DNA from: Caldalkalibacillus mannanilyticus JCM 10596 | GTDB lineage: Bacteria > Bacillota > Bacilli > Caldalkalibacillales > JCM-10596 | NCBI RefSeq assembly: GCF_000615945.1 | Contig: NZ_BAMO01000007.1 | Location: forward strand, 62,001-126,000 | Direction: 5' to 3' | DNA length: 64,000 nucleotides | Translations under genes and position numbers: made by a program | Shown: piece by piece, positions 43,705 to 54,723 of the stretch | Layout: every line of letters begins with the position of its first letter | Numbering within the stretch: the stretch's first letter is position 1 | Notes under the pieces: model-generated | Databases searched by the model: none | Seen by the model: the letters and a program-made list of their open reading frames with translations, nothing else | Told to the model about the DNA's origin: nothing

Positions 43705-44099
43705 ATGATTACATACAAAAAAAATATACCTTTAGACGCAAAAGACGTCATCGAGGTATTTAGAAGTTCGGGCATTAGAAGACCGATTGAGGATACAGAG
43801 CGAATTCAACGTATGCTTGATCAAGCTAATTTAACCATTTCGGCTTGGGACGGAGAGCAGCTTGTTGGGATCGCTCGATCTGTCACAGATTTTGCTATTG
43901 CTGTTACCTATCTGACTTGGCAGTGGCAAAAGAATATCAAAAAAAAGGCATTGGTCAAGAGTTAATTGCCAAAACGCAAGACTCTCTGAGCAGTGATGTA
44001 GCCCTTCTGCTTCTCTCTGCTCCCAATGCCATGTCCTATTATCCTCATATCGGGTTTACTCAGGCTCATCATGCATGGTTACTTCCTAGGCAAACCTAA
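43705..44099 (+). pseudogene. GNAT-family N-acetyltransferase, one base missing
   Basis: The first frame (MITYKKNIPLDAKDVIEVFRSSGIRRP... to SVTDF) goes out of phase at a T run near 43892. Restoring one T gives SVTDFCYCCYLSDLAVAKEYQKKGIGQELIAKTQ, with the acetyl-CoA loop Q-K-K-G-I-G-Q, and runs to the stop at 44099. The restored 131-residue protein is a normal small GNAT enzyme ending SYYPHIGFTQAHHAWLLPR. It is divergent from the MocR regulator, which probably controls it. Substrate unknown. Confidence 0.8.
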
Positions 44100-44124
44100 T
44101 TTAGTTGATCGCTTTATTTCTATA

Positions 44125-45917
<1,793 letters not shown>

Positions 45918-45933
45918 TCACTATTTTTTCTAA

Positions 45934-45980
45934 CAAAAAAAGACAATGCTCGCCTGGGTTGTACCATAGGTAAGCATTGC
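45934..45980 (-). terminator. terminator after the CheX-like gene
   Basis: An interrupted stem (CAATGCT...AGCATTG with inner CCT/AGG and GGG/CCA pairs) is followed on the minus strand by TTTTTTTG. Confidence 0.6.
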
Positions 45981-46090
45981 CCTTCAAACATATTCTTTTT
46001 CTACTGTAAGAATAGTAAATATATTCTTTCATGTCAATCCTTTTTTCTATTCTCATCATTTTTCATCATAAATAATGAAGCGTTTCCTTC

Positions 46091-46540
46091 TTACTCTTCG
46101 ATCGATAACAAAATTTGAAATTTCCCTGCATTGGTTAGGATCGTTTCAAGGTGAATTCCTTTAATCAGAGTCGGAAATGTATCTGCATCCTTTAAAACTG
46201 TGGGAGGAGTAATATCGATTTGGGTTCCTGTTTGAAAAACAATCGTAGAAAGGTTTCCTGCAATCATATTCCCCAATTCTCCAGCAAAAGAATAGAGCAT
46301 CTCGCCTTCAAGCGGCATTCCGAACATGGTATTGCCGATCGCACTAAAGGTTTGAGTTGGGCCTTGAAACAATATTTTCCCGCTCATTTCTCCTGTAATT
46401 CCTATTGCCACTCCCATTTCAGAAAAAGTCTTTCCTTGAATCAATTTAGGGGCTTGTAATTCAATCGCTAAGGGAATGACGAGCTTTATCGATTGAACAG
46501 TAGCATTTAGAGTTCGAGTCATTTTTTCGTTGATAGACAT
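46091..46540 (-). CDS. CheX-like chemotaxis phosphatase
   Basis: A 149-residue protein of the CheC/CheX/FliY family. The CheX-type active-site signature is seen in FAGELGNMIAGNLST (E-x-x-N arrangement), preceded by a GEMSGKILFQG beta section. It would dephosphorylate CheY-P. No other chemotaxis gene is in the window, so it is an orphan here. ATG at 46540 with GGGTGAG seven bases upstream. A plain STAS-independent CheX-like regulator is the alternative reading. Confidence 0.75.
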   Translation of the reverse strand: MSINEKMTRTLNATVQSIKLVIPLAIELQAPKLIQGKTFSEMGVAIGITGEMSGKILFQGPTQTFSAIGNTMFGMPLEGEMLYSFAGELGNMIAGNLSTIVFQTGTQIDITPPTVLKDADTFPTLIKGIHLETILTNAGKFQILLSIEE

Positions 46541-46629
46541 TCCTGTTCTCACCCATCTCTTATTTTCTAATACTCGTACAAGTCCTCTTATTACTCTTTA
46601 TCGGTTATTCCATTCGAAATTTTCAGTAA

Positions 46630-46667
46630 AAATAAAAAAAAGAGAGATTTCAAGAATCCCTCTTTTT
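46630..46667 (-). terminator. terminator after the ABC-F gene
   Basis: On the minus strand the stem AGAGGGATT/AATCTCTCT is followed by eight T. Confidence 0.8.
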
Positions 46668-46702
46668 TCCTCTTTGCACTCTAGAGTACACAATCGTTCT
46701 TG

Positions 46703-48319
46703 TTATGCGCTGTGCATTGCCTCGCGCTTCTTTTTCACATCAGCATCCTCTAGGTACTCGTCATATTCCATTCTCTTATCAATAATGCCATTTGGCGTGA
46801 TTTCAATAATACGATTGGCAATGGTTTGGACAAATTGATGGTCATGAGAAACAAATAGAATGGTACCCTTGAAATCGATCATTCCATTGTTTAATGCCGT
46901 AATCGATTCTAGATCTAGATGGTTTGTGGGCTCGTCTAGAATCAGAACATTAGCGCCACTAAGCATCATCTTAGACAGCATACAACGAACCTTTTCTCCC
47001 CCAGATAGAACACTTGCCTTCTTCAGGGCTTCCTCACCAGAGAAGAGCATACGTCCTAAAAATCCACGAACAAAAGTTTCGTCTTGATCCTTCGAATACT
47101 GACGCAACCAATCCACAAGCGTTAGGTCCACATTGAAATAGGAGGAATTGTCTTTCGGGAAATAGGCTTGTGAAGTCGTAATCCCCCAAGAATACGTGCC
47201 TTGATCAGCTTCTATTTCTCCCATTAAAATTCTGAACAAGGTCGTCTTGGCTAATTCATTGGTACCTACGAAAGCAATTTTATCCCCTGTATTAATCGTT
47301 AAGTTCAGATTATCTAGAACCTTTTCGCCATCGATCGTTTTGCTTAATCCCTCAATGGTCAGCATTTGTGTTCCAGCTTCTCTCTCTGGCTTAAAGTTGA
47401 TATACGGGTATTTTCGAGAAGACGGTTTAATATCCTCTAGCGTTAGTTTTTCCAACTGCTTCTTACGAGAAGTGGCCTGCTTCGCTTTGGAGGCATTCGA
47501 GCTGAATCGAGCAATAAATTTCTCCAATTCTTTGCGTTTCTCATCCACTTTCTTATTCTGATCTCTAGAGAGCTGTAGCGCCAATTGACTGGACTCATAC
47601 CAGAAATCATAGTTCCCCACATACAGCTGTATTTTCCCAAAGTCAATATCAGCAATATGGGTACAAACCTTATTCAAGAAATAACGATCATGGGATACCA
47701 CAATAACCGTGTGCTCATAATTTAGAATAAAATTCTCCAACCAACGAATCGACTCAATATCCAGGTGATTGGTAGGCTCATCTAGTAACAGAATATCCGG
47801 GCTACCGAACAAAGCTTGAGCTAAAAGAACACGAACTTTTTCTGGTCCGCTTAAATCCTTCATCATCTTATCATGAAGGTCTTTCATAATCCCAAGACCC
47901 GTAAGTAATTCAGCTGCATCAGACTCGGCTTGCCAGCCATTTATTTCCGCAAATTCTCCCTCTAGCTCAGAAGCACGAATTCCATCCTCTTCTGAAAAAT
48001 CAGCCTTCATATAGAGCGCGTCCTTCTCCTCCATAATTTCAAAAAGACGAGCATGCCCCATCATCACTGTTTTCAATACTTCACACTCATCGTACTCATT
48101 ATGGTTCTGCTTTAAGACCGCTAGTCTTGCTCCAGGAGTAATAATCACCTCGCCCTTGTTCGGCTCGATTTCTCCAGAGAGAATCTTCAAAAAGGTTGAT
48201 TTCCCTGCACCATTGGCCCCTATAAGACCATAACAATTTCCAGGAGTAAACTTAATCGTCACATCTTCAAATAAAGCTCTTTTTCCATATCGTAAAGTAA
48301 CACCACTAGTACTAATCAT
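46703..48319 (-). CDS. ykpA: ABC-F family ATPase (YkpA type)
   Basis: A 538-residue protein with two ABC domains and no membrane part. Domain 1 has Walker A GANGAGKST and a shortened signature LSGPEK. Domain 2 has a changed Walker A GTNELAKTT and signature LSGGEK, with ILDEPTNHLD in both. The linker contains KARKK-like basic residues (SKAKQATSRKKQLEKL). ABC-F proteins act on the ribosome; length and sequence resemble B. subtilis YkpA. The second Walker A deviates from the usual G-x-N-G-x-G-K-S/T, which may be noted but is common in this subfamily. Confidence 0.88.
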   Translation of the reverse strand: MISTSGVTLRYGKRALFEDVTIKFTPGNCYGLIGANGAGKSTFLKILSGEIEPNKGEVIITPGARLAVLKQNHNEYDECEVLKTVMMGHARLFEIMEEKDALYMKADFSEEDGIRASELEGEFAEINGWQAESDAAELLTGLGIMKDLHDKMMKDLSGPEKVRVLLAQALFGSPDILLLDEPTNHLDIESIRWLENFILNYEHTVIVVSHDRYFLNKVCTHIADIDFGKIQLYVGNYDFWYESSQLALQLSRDQNKKVDEKRKELEKFIARFSSNASKAKQATSRKKQLEKLTLEDIKPSSRKYPYINFKPEREAGTQMLTIEGLSKTIDGEKVLDNLNLTINTGDKIAFVGTNELAKTTLFRILMGEIEADQGTYSWGITTSQAYFPKDNSSYFNVDLTLVDWLRQYSKDQDETFVRGFLGRMLFSGEEALKKASVLSGGEKVRCMLSKMMLSGANVLILDEPTNHLDLESITALNNGMIDFKGTILFVSHDHQFVQTIANRIIEITPNGIIDKRMEYDEYLEDADVKKKREAMHSA

Positions 48320-48389
48320 TTTTGTTTTGTTCCCTGCCTTTGCTTAAGGTAATATCTCTTAACCTACTAATAACCTATTATAGCATAGT

Positions 48390-49652
48390 TTAGCGTTCAG
48401 AATCCCTATGAAGTGAAATTGCTTTTCCAATATCCTTAATTGAAGCTGATTTTCCATACAGTAATACACCGCCTCGGTATACTTTACTAGCCAACCAGCC
48501 CATGGCCATAATTGTAGCCACAAGCAGGAAAATCGAGAGGAGAACCTCCCAAAGCGCTGGATCAGAAACTCCCACACGCAGAAACATAATCATAGGGGTG
48601 AAAAATGGGATGAACGAAGTTACAACAATAAAGGAAGCCTCTGGTTTAGATAAGCCGAACATGGCAATCATGAACCCCGCTACAATTACTAAAGTGAGCG
48701 GTGTCAGGATTCCATTCATCTCCTCCATTCGACTCACGAGAGAACCAAGCATCGCCGCAATCGTTGCGTACAATAAATATCCAAGAATAAAAAAGATTAC
48801 CGCATAAATCACTGTAGAAACAGGAATCTCTGCAAAATCAACCTTCATCTCTCCAAGCTCCACACTTTTATCTCCAAACTGCAAGGAAATGAACCCAACA
48901 GCTATAAAAATAAGCATTTGAACCATTCCTAATAGAGCCACTCCTAAAATCTTCCCAAACATCTGTGTCACAGGATGGACGCTTGAAATAAGAATCTCCA
49001 TCACTCTGGAGCTCTTTTCCTTAATCACTTCCAGTGCAACTAGATTTCCGAACATGAGTACAGAAAAATAGATCGCGAACAGCAATAGATAAACCAAGAC
49101 CTTGGATTGAACAATTTCTTCCTCTGTTTTAGCCGTTTCGCTCAAGGCTTCTTTTTCCAGCTTAATGGTTTGAAATAATTGTAACGCTTCTTCCTCTGTT
49201 AAATGAAGCTGAGAAGCTTTCCCTTGAAACTGAACATGATTTAGGCCTTGCTCTAATCTTGAAGCTAACAAGCTATCATTTACTTTCAGTGCTTTGTACG
49301 TGGCATCCAGATTTCCTTCCGCATCGCTGTTAACCACTACATAGCCGACGATCTCCTGTTCCTCGACTTGTTTCTTCGCTTGCTCCTCATCCTGAAAGGC
49401 CAAGAGTTGCAGCTCGTTCTTCGAAGGAGAGGAAGAGCTAAGAAGATACGCTTCTAAGGCCCTGAATATCTCTCCGTTCTGATCGATCACTCCCACATAT
49501 TCAATCTTTTCCTGATCAAAAAAGCGGATCATATTAGGAATATTAAAAACCACTCCGACCAGCAAGGCTGTCGCAATTGTGGATATAATGAATGATTTCG
49601 TTTTGGCATTCGTGATAAACGTATGAAACAAAACAACCCAAAATTTATTCAT
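48390..49652 (-). CDS. ABC-2 type exporter permease (NatB/YhaP-like)
   Basis: About 420 residues. One N-terminal membrane segment (SFIISTIATALLVGVVFNIP) is followed by a large extracytoplasmic domain and five or six C-terminal membrane segments. ALEVIKEKSSRVMEILISSVHP is the conserved ABC2 loop of NatB-type permeases. The ATG at 49652 has GGGGAG five bases upstream and overlaps the ATPase gene by eight bases. Probable role: sodium or small-molecule export with the ATPase; substrate not determined. Confidence 0.88.
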   Translation of the reverse strand: MNKFWVVLFHTFITNAKTKSFIISTIATALLVGVVFNIPNMIRFFDQEKIEYVGVIDQNGEIFRALEAYLLSSSSPSKNELQLLAFQDEEQAKKQVEEQEIVGYVVVNSDAEGNLDATYKALKVNDSLLASRLEQGLNHVQFQGKASQLHLTEEEALQLFQTIKLEKEALSETAKTEEEIVQSKVLVYLLLFAIYFSVLMFGNLVALEVIKEKSSRVMEILISSVHPVTQMFGKILGVALLGMVQMLIFIAVGFISLQFGDKSVELGEMKVDFAEIPVSTVIYAVIFFILGYLLYATIAAMLGSLVSRMEEMNGILTPLTLVIVAGFMIAMFGLSKPEASFIVVTSFIPFFTPMIMFLRVGVSDPALWEVLLSIFLLVATIMAMGWLASKVYRGGVLLYGKSASIKDIGKAISLHRDSER

Positions 49653-50547
49653 ACATACTCCCCACCTTTTCAATAAAAATATCATTTAGTGAAGGCTCCT
49701 CTAAGGAAAAATGGGAAACAAAGCCTTGGGCTGCTGCATAGTTGAGTATCCCTTGTGAAGCTTGGTCATCCGTGACTTGCACGCGATAGCCTTGAGCCAT
49801 CTTTTTAACCTTAGTTACACCACTCATCTTGCTTAGATCACCTAATTCTGCTTCCGTATGGATTAAAATATTTTTTTTACCAAAGGAACGCTTAATCTCT
49901 TTTAAATTTCCATGGACGACAGGATTTCCTTTATGCAGGATGCATAGGTTCTGACATAATTCCTCCACATGCTCCATTCGATGGCTAGAAAAGACCAGAG
50001 TGGTTCCCTTTTTACATAGATCATTGACCGCTTCCTTGAGCAGCTCCACATTGACTGGGTCTAGACCACTGAAGGGCTCATCCAAGAATAGCAATTCTGG
50101 CTGATGAATGACAGAAGAGATAAACTGTATCTTTTGTTGGTTTCCTTTGGACAGCTCTTCCACCTTTTTATTTTTATAATCTGGAACGCGAAAACGCTCT
50201 AGCCACCCCTCCATCTCCTGTAAAACACTCTGCTTCTTCATTCCTCTCAGGCGTCCAAAATACAATAACTGTTCCTTCACAGTAAGCTTAGGATATAACC
50301 CTCTTTCTTCAGGTAAGTACCCTACCTTTCCGCTTGTGGAATAATCGATTTGCTCTCCCTTCCATGTAATCTTTCCTGCCGTAGGAGAAATTAAGCCTAA
50401 CACCATACGTATCGTTGTGGTTTTTCCAGCTCCATTCGCTCCTAGCAAGCCAAAAATCTCTCCTTGAGGAATATGTAACTGCAAATCGTTCACCGCTACT
50501 GTTTCTCCGTACAACTTGCTCACACTCTCAATTAGCAGGCTCAACAT
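49645..50547 (-). CDS. ABC exporter ATPase (NatA/YhaQ-like)
   Basis: A 300-residue ATPase with Walker A GANGAGKTT, signature VEELSKGNQQKIQF, Walker B LLFLDEPFSGLDP and switch His in FSSHRMEH. The C-terminal domain of about 80 residues is typical of NatA/YhaQ-type exporters. It is translationally coupled to the permease that overlaps its end. Confidence 0.9.
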   Translation of the reverse strand: MLSLLIESVSKLYGETVAVNDLQLHIPQGEIFGLLGANGAGKTTTIRMVLGLISPTAGKITWKGEQIDYSTSGKVGYLPEERGLYPKLTVKEQLLYFGRLRGMKKQSVLQEMEGWLERFRVPDYKNKKVEELSKGNQQKIQFISSVIHQPELLFLDEPFSGLDPVNVELLKEAVNDLCKKGTTLVFSSHRMEHVEELCQNLCILHKGNPVVHGNLKEIKRSFGKKNILIHTEAELGDLSKMSGVTKVKKMAQGYRVQVTDDQASQGILNYAAAQGFVSHFSLEEPSLNDIFIEKVGSMYE

Positions 50548-50641
50548 GACTCACCCTTTCCGTTTTTCATTGACTACATATACGTGCTGCCATCACCTAT
50601 GGTTTCATCCCTTCCATGTTTTTTTAGGTTATACAAGAAAA

Positions 50642-50671
50642 AACCAATTTATCTCAAAGGACAAATTGGTT
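50642..50671 (-). terminator. terminator after the pirin-like gene
   Basis: The stem AACCAATTT/AAATTGGTT is followed by TTTTTTC on the minus strand. A direct repeat GGTTATATCGATC (50668-50680 and 50686-50698) lies just upstream in the transcript. Confidence 0.8.
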
Positions 50672-50721
50672 ATATCGATCTATTTGGTTATATCGATCCT
50701 ATGTTGAAGCTCTCTATAGTA

Positions 50722-51422
50722 TTATGGTAAATCAATAAGCATCCACAAAGCCTCAGTAGAAGCAGAAATGTCTAGCTCTGTATGCTCTGTAATCCTTGCC
50801 GCATCTCTTCGCTGTAAGGAATGCTCCCCATTAAGCATAAGTTCCCCTTCGATGACAAAAATATAGATACTTCTACCTCTTCTTGGGTAAAACGGATACT
50901 CTGCATCTTTTCTAGCCGGGAAAGGTATAGTGTTAGATCCTGGTGAATATGGGCAACCTGTTCTGAAGACTGCTGTGATACAACAGGAAGCAATTGATTG
51001 ACTAATTTCTCCTGATCAAAGGTAGTATGCTGATAAGAAGGCTCCAAACCTTTTATTGCTGGCAAGAACCACAGCTGTAGCAAATGCGTTTCTTGGTCCG
51101 GTAAAGGATTAAATTCTGAATGGTAAATGCCTGTACCGGCACTCATCCGCTGAATCTGACCAAAGGAAGTTGTAGCCACATTGCCCATACTATCCTTATG
51201 CTCTAACTCCCCCTTCAGCACAATGGAAACAATCTCCATTTCTTGATGAGGATGCATGCCAAAGCCTTTACCCCCAGCAATGATATCATCATTAAAAACT
51301 CTTAACGCACTAAAATGCATATTGTTTCGATCAAAATATTCGGCAAAAGAAAAACTAAAATGACTCTTCAGCCAGCCGTGATCCTCAGCATGTCTTGATG
51401 CTGCTGGATAGATTTGAATCAT
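50722..51422 (-). pseudogene. pirin-like bicupin (YhhW/YhaK type), one base missing
   Basis: The N-terminal cupin carries the family metal motif FGMHPHQEMEIVSIVLKGELEHKDSMGN (His residues and Glu). The frame goes wrong after RFTQEEVE. Restoring one G at about 50876 gives FTQEEGRSIYIFVIEGELMLNGE and a normal end, ALWMLIDLP, at 50722. The restored protein has about 233 residues, the family length. Relatives oxidise quercetin in vitro. It is divergent from an hxlR-type regulator that probably controls it. Confidence 0.82.
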
Positions 51423-51504
51423 GACAATCATCCCTTTCTACTTTATCATTATTCCTAAATACAAAAAAGTTATTTACTTATTATTATTTAGTTACTATGT
51501 TATA

Positions 51505-51533
51505 ATAATATAAATTAAACTTACGAATGTCAA
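51505..51533 (-). promoter_or_regulatory. sigma-A promoter of the pirin-like gene
   Basis: TTGACA, 17 bases, TATTAT on the minus strand, about 80 bases before the start. Similar 20-base direct repeats (51490-51509 and 51533-51552, AGTTACTATG.../AGTAACTATG...) flank it and may be regulator sites. Confidence 0.6.
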
Positions 51534-51571
51534 GTAACTATGGTATGATAACAATACAGAGGTGAAAAACA

Positions 51572-51895
51572 ATGGATTATTCAAAAATGTGTCCTAAATA
51601 CGAATGTGCAATTGAACTTTTAGGAAAAAAATGGACAGGGTTGATTGTCCGTGTTTTATTAGATGGTCCAAAACGATTTAAAGCACTAAAAGAGCAGATT
51701 CCCGAAATAAGCGATCGTATTCTAACGGAGAGAATAAGGGAATTAGAAACACTTGGTATTTTAATTAGACATGTCTATCCTGAAACACCTGTACGAATTG
51801 AATATGAGCTTACGGAAAAAGGGAAGGAATTAAAGCAGGTTATTGACTCGATTCAGCATTGGTCCGAAAAGTGGATTGAGTGCAAAAATAAGTAA
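51572..51895 (+). CDS. HxlR-family transcription regulator
   Basis: A 107-residue winged-helix protein. The N-terminus (MCPKYECAIELLGKKWTGLIVRVLLDGPKRFKALKEQIPEISDRILTERIRELETLGILIR) is diagnostic of HxlR/YodB-type regulators. The conserved Cys near the N-terminus (Cys7 here) is a redox or electrophile sensor in YodB-like members. It is divergent from the pirin-like gene. Confidence 0.9.
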   Translation: MDYSKMCPKYECAIELLGKKWTGLIVRVLLDGPKRFKALKEQIPEISDRILTERIRELETLGILIRHVYPETPVRIEYELTEKGKELKQVIDSIQHWSEKWIECKNK

Positions 51896-51947
51896 ATAGG
51901 AAACAACAACGAATAGTCATGAAGTCGAACTATCATGAAATAGATAA

Positions 51948-51979
51948 AGGCCAAACCGATCTAAATGAAGGTTTGGCCT
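51948..51979. terminator. bidirectional terminator
   Basis: A perfect 10-base-pair stem AGGCCAAACC/GGTTTGGCCT between the converging hxlR-type and diguanylate cyclase genes. Confidence 0.7.
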
Positions 51980-51981
51980 GC

Positions 51982-52887
51982 TTAGTTATAAATAATATCT
52001 TGATAAAAAGAGTAATGATTTTTCCCTCTTCTTTTGGTCATATACAAGGCGTGATCCGCATGCTTCAATAACGTTTCTATATCATAGCCATCCTCTGGAA
52101 AGCAAGCAATGCCAATGCTAAAGGAGGGGGTAATGAGCGTTTCTTTGATACGAATCGTTTCCTTCGACAAGCTAATCACTCGATCAGCCAAAGCAATAAT
52201 TTCCTCTTTTTTCTCTGTATTCCTTACTATCATGGAGAACTCATCTCCTCCAATACGGGCCACAGTGTCATGCTCCCTTACCATTCCCTGCAACAGCTTG
52301 GCCACCTTCTGCAAAAACTCATCTCCTACATCGTGACCCCAGCGATCATTGATGTTCTTAAAATCATCCCCATCCAGATAAAGTACGGCGCCACCCAGAT
52401 GCCCTCTTTTCGCTTCCTCCACGACCTTCTGTAATTGTTCTAGGAAAAAACGACGATTTGGGATTCCAGTAAGATCATCTATATACACAAGCTTCTCTAG
52501 TCTTTCCTCATACTCTCTGCTATCCGTAACATCTCTTGTGATCGCTAAAATGTGAGTACAGATACCGTTTTCATTAATCACGGGCGTTATGTTCGACTGA
52601 CCATAATACCTATTTTTATTCGGAGCGACAAAAACATCTTCAAAAGTGTAGGTTTCTTTGGTATGCAGTACTTTTTGATAGATATCCACTAGCATACTGG
52701 CTACAGAAGCAGGCAACACCTGATCAAATGTCTTTCCTAGTGCTTGATCGGTTAAACCCGTGTACTTTTTGGCGGCATGATTCAAAAAAGCATAAGTAAA
52801 AGAACCTTGTTCAACCTTCATCAAAAAAACAAGATCAGATATTCCATCTAATATTGATAAGTGTAACTCATTGCTCATATCCTTCAC
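51982..52887 (-). CDS. PAS-domain diguanylate cyclase
   Basis: A 301-residue protein. An N-terminal PAS domain (about 10-130, with ILAITRDVTDSREYEERLEKL at its end) is joined to a GGDEF domain with the intact active site RIGGDEFSMIV and YLDGDDFKNINDRWGHDVGDEFL. It makes the second messenger cyclic di-GMP in response to a signal sensed by PAS. There is no membrane segment. No inhibitory RxxD site is obvious five residues before GGDEF. Single gene with its own promoter region. Confidence 0.92.
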   Translation of the reverse strand: MKDMSNELHLSILDGISDLVFLMKVEQGSFTYAFLNHAAKKYTGLTDQALGKTFDQVLPASVASMLVDIYQKVLHTKETYTFEDVFVAPNKNRYYGQSNITPVINENGICTHILAITRDVTDSREYEERLEKLVYIDDLTGIPNRRFFLEQLQKVVEEAKRGHLGGAVLYLDGDDFKNINDRWGHDVGDEFLQKVAKLLQGMVREHDTVARIGGDEFSMIVRNTEKKEEIIALADRVISLSKETIRIKETLITPSFSIGIACFPEDGYDIETLLKHADHALYMTKRRGKNHYSFYQDIIYN

Positions 52888-53057
52888 CCTACAGACCTAT
52901 ATTTTTTGTAAGATATTATAACTTTACTTCTACTTAAACTAGGTTAAACGACCTACTAATTAAGATATTCTCGGCTGTCGCTATTCTCCTGCTTCTATGT
53001 TACTCTTAATTAAAGAATATATGTTGAATATTATACACGACTAAGGAGACGATTAAA

Positions 53058-53981
53058 ATGAGTCAAAAAACATCTTCTTATTTATCTAGTAACGGAACAG
53101 ACATTTTTTATAGAAAGTGGGAAACATCAGAAAAGGCAAGAGGAATCGTACAAATCGCTCATGGAATGGCCGAGCACTCGGAACGCTATGATGACTTTGC
53201 CCAAACCCTAACACAAGCAGGGTTTCACGTCTATGCCAATGATCATAGAGGACATGGCTTGACAGCTAAAGAAACTAAAAATCTCGGTTTCTTTGCCGAG
53301 CAGAATGGGTGGGAACTTGTCGTTGACGATCTTTTCGAATTAACCAAGTTAAGCAAGGCAGAGCATCCGAATCTACCTCTGTTCCTTCTAGGACATAGTA
53401 TGGGCTCTTATTTGAGTCGACGCTATATTCAAAAATATGGGGATGAGCTTCAGGGAGTCATCCTGTCTGGAACGGGCAGCCCACCCAAAATAATGACCTC
53501 TATTGGACGAATGATTGCTATAGCTGAAGGGAAAGTAAAAGGAAAACGTACAAGAAGCCACCTGATGGATAAGCTTTCATTCGGGCAATTCAATCAAAAA
53601 TTTGCACCTACAAGAACCAGCTTCGATTGGTTAACAAGGGATATTAAGCAGGTGGATCAGTTTATCAAAGATCCTTACTGTGGAGAAGTTTCTACTGCGG
53701 GGTTCTTTGCCGACTTATTAGGAGGAATAGGATTGCTTGATCATCCTGAACACCTTCGGATGATTCCGAAAGATCTGCCTATTTATTTATTTTCTGGTGA
53801 TCAAGACCCTGTTGGCGGATTTACAAAAGGGGTTCTTAAAGCATACCATACGTATAAAAAATGCGGGATCACAGACCTTGAATATAAATTTTATGTAGAT
53901 GGACGTCATGAGATGTTTAATGAAACAAACAAAGATGAGGTTTATCAAGATGTCCTTACTTGGATGGAAGCAAGACTCTAA
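53058..53981 (+). CDS. alpha/beta hydrolase, monoacylglycerol lipase-like
   Basis: A 307-residue serine hydrolase. The nucleophile lies in LLGHSMGSYLSRRY, with the catalytic Asp in FSGDQDPVGGF and His in VDGRHEMFNE. VYANDHRGHGLTAK and QIAHGMAEHSERYDDFAQTL are typical of the lysophospholipase/monoglyceride lipase group (PldB-like). No signal peptide, so it acts in the cytoplasm. ATG at 53058 with AAGGAG upstream. It converges with and overlaps the next gene by four bases. Confidence 0.88.
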   Translation: MSQKTSSYLSSNGTDIFYRKWETSEKARGIVQIAHGMAEHSERYDDFAQTLTQAGFHVYANDHRGHGLTAKETKNLGFFAEQNGWELVVDDLFELTKLSKAEHPNLPLFLLGHSMGSYLSRRYIQKYGDELQGVILSGTGSPPKIMTSIGRMIAIAEGKVKGKRTRSHLMDKLSFGQFNQKFAPTRTSFDWLTRDIKQVDQFIKDPYCGEVSTAGFFADLLGGIGLLDHPEHLRMIPKDLPIYLFSGDQDPVGGFTKGVLKAYHTYKKCGITDLEYKFYVDGRHEMFNETNKDEVYQDVLTWMEARL

Positions 53982-54376
53982 GTGTCTTTTTTGATTTGAG
54001 TCAGATCCCATCTTGATTTTGAATGATGGCTTAAATTTACTTTTTTTCGAATATACAAGTACAATCCCATGGATAAATAGCCAATTATGATCCCTTCCAT
54101 CACCATTTTTTTGTAGAGCTCCATTGTACTTCGGTATTGTTCTTTTTCATAGTAACTTTGAGTGATAAGATATTCTTCTCCCTGAATGAGATAGAGGCTT
54201 TGTGCTCCACTATAGATCCCTGTAGAGAGAGCAACCACGACTAAAATAGCCAAAAAAACTTCAATCCAGCCATTCCGAATATAGCCTTGATCAATGATAA
54301 AATCTTTAATACCTATTGCAGCTGCCAAAATCGTTAGGCTCACACCTAATATCGTTAGAAAAAAAGCAATGGTCAC
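53978..54376 (-). CDS. small membrane protein
   Basis: A 132-residue protein with three membrane segments (AFFLTILGVSLTILAAAIGI, IEVFLAILVVVALSTGIY and EGIIIGYLSMGLYLYI) and a basic C-terminus. I do not recognise the family. It starts with GTG at 54376 after GGGGGTAAG. It stands alone on the minus strand, convergent with the lipase. Confidence 0.6.
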   Translation of the reverse strand: MTIAFFLTILGVSLTILAAAIGIKDFIIDQGYIRNGWIEVFLAILVVVALSTGIYSGAQSLYLIQGEEYLITQSYYEKEQYRSTMELYKKMVMEGIIIGYLSMGLYLYIRKKVNLSHHSKSRWDLTQIKKDT

Positions 54377-54481
54377 AAGACTTACCCCCTGTTATTTTTG
54401 GCTACTAATAAAATACTATTCGACACCAACCATTTATTCCCTCTTTTTTTCTATATTCTTTCATAAATTCTTTTTTTAACA

Positions 54482-54534
54482 AAAGTCCGCTATCTTAAGG
54501 AAAGTATGTTTTCCTCCCAGCGATAGCGGACTTT
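54482..54534 (-). terminator. terminator after the Cys-rich peptide gene
   Basis: A perfect 13-base-pair stem AAAGTCCGCTATC/GATAGCGGACTTT enclosing a second small stem AGGAAA/TTTCCT, then TTTTGTT on the minus strand. Confidence 0.8.
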
Positions 54535-54540
54535 AATATG

Positions 54541-54692
54541 TTATTGCTCCTTACTAGGTGTTGAACAACAAGCTTCTGCTTCCCCTTCTTTTACACTTAC
54601 GCAGCAGTTTTCTAGATTTTCATGCTGAACCTCTATCTTCACTTCACAACACTCGTTATTCTTTTGACCGAAAATCAATTTATCATACTCAT
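54541..54692 (-). pseudogene. small Cys-rich protein, one base missing
   Basis: The ATG at 54692 (GAGGGG five bases upstream) reads MSMIN and stops. Restoring one base at about 54680 gives MSMIKLIFGQKNNECCEVK followed by a chain with two further Cys pairs (NCC, ACC) and the ending TPSKEQ: 50 residues with six Cys in three C-C pairs. The composition suggests binding of a soft metal or metalloid. It follows the permease by 31 bases in the same direction and is followed by a strong terminator, so it is part of the MarR-permease operon region. Confidence 0.6.
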
Positions 54693-54723
54693 GGATACCC
54701 CTCGTTTCATGATTTTATTACTT

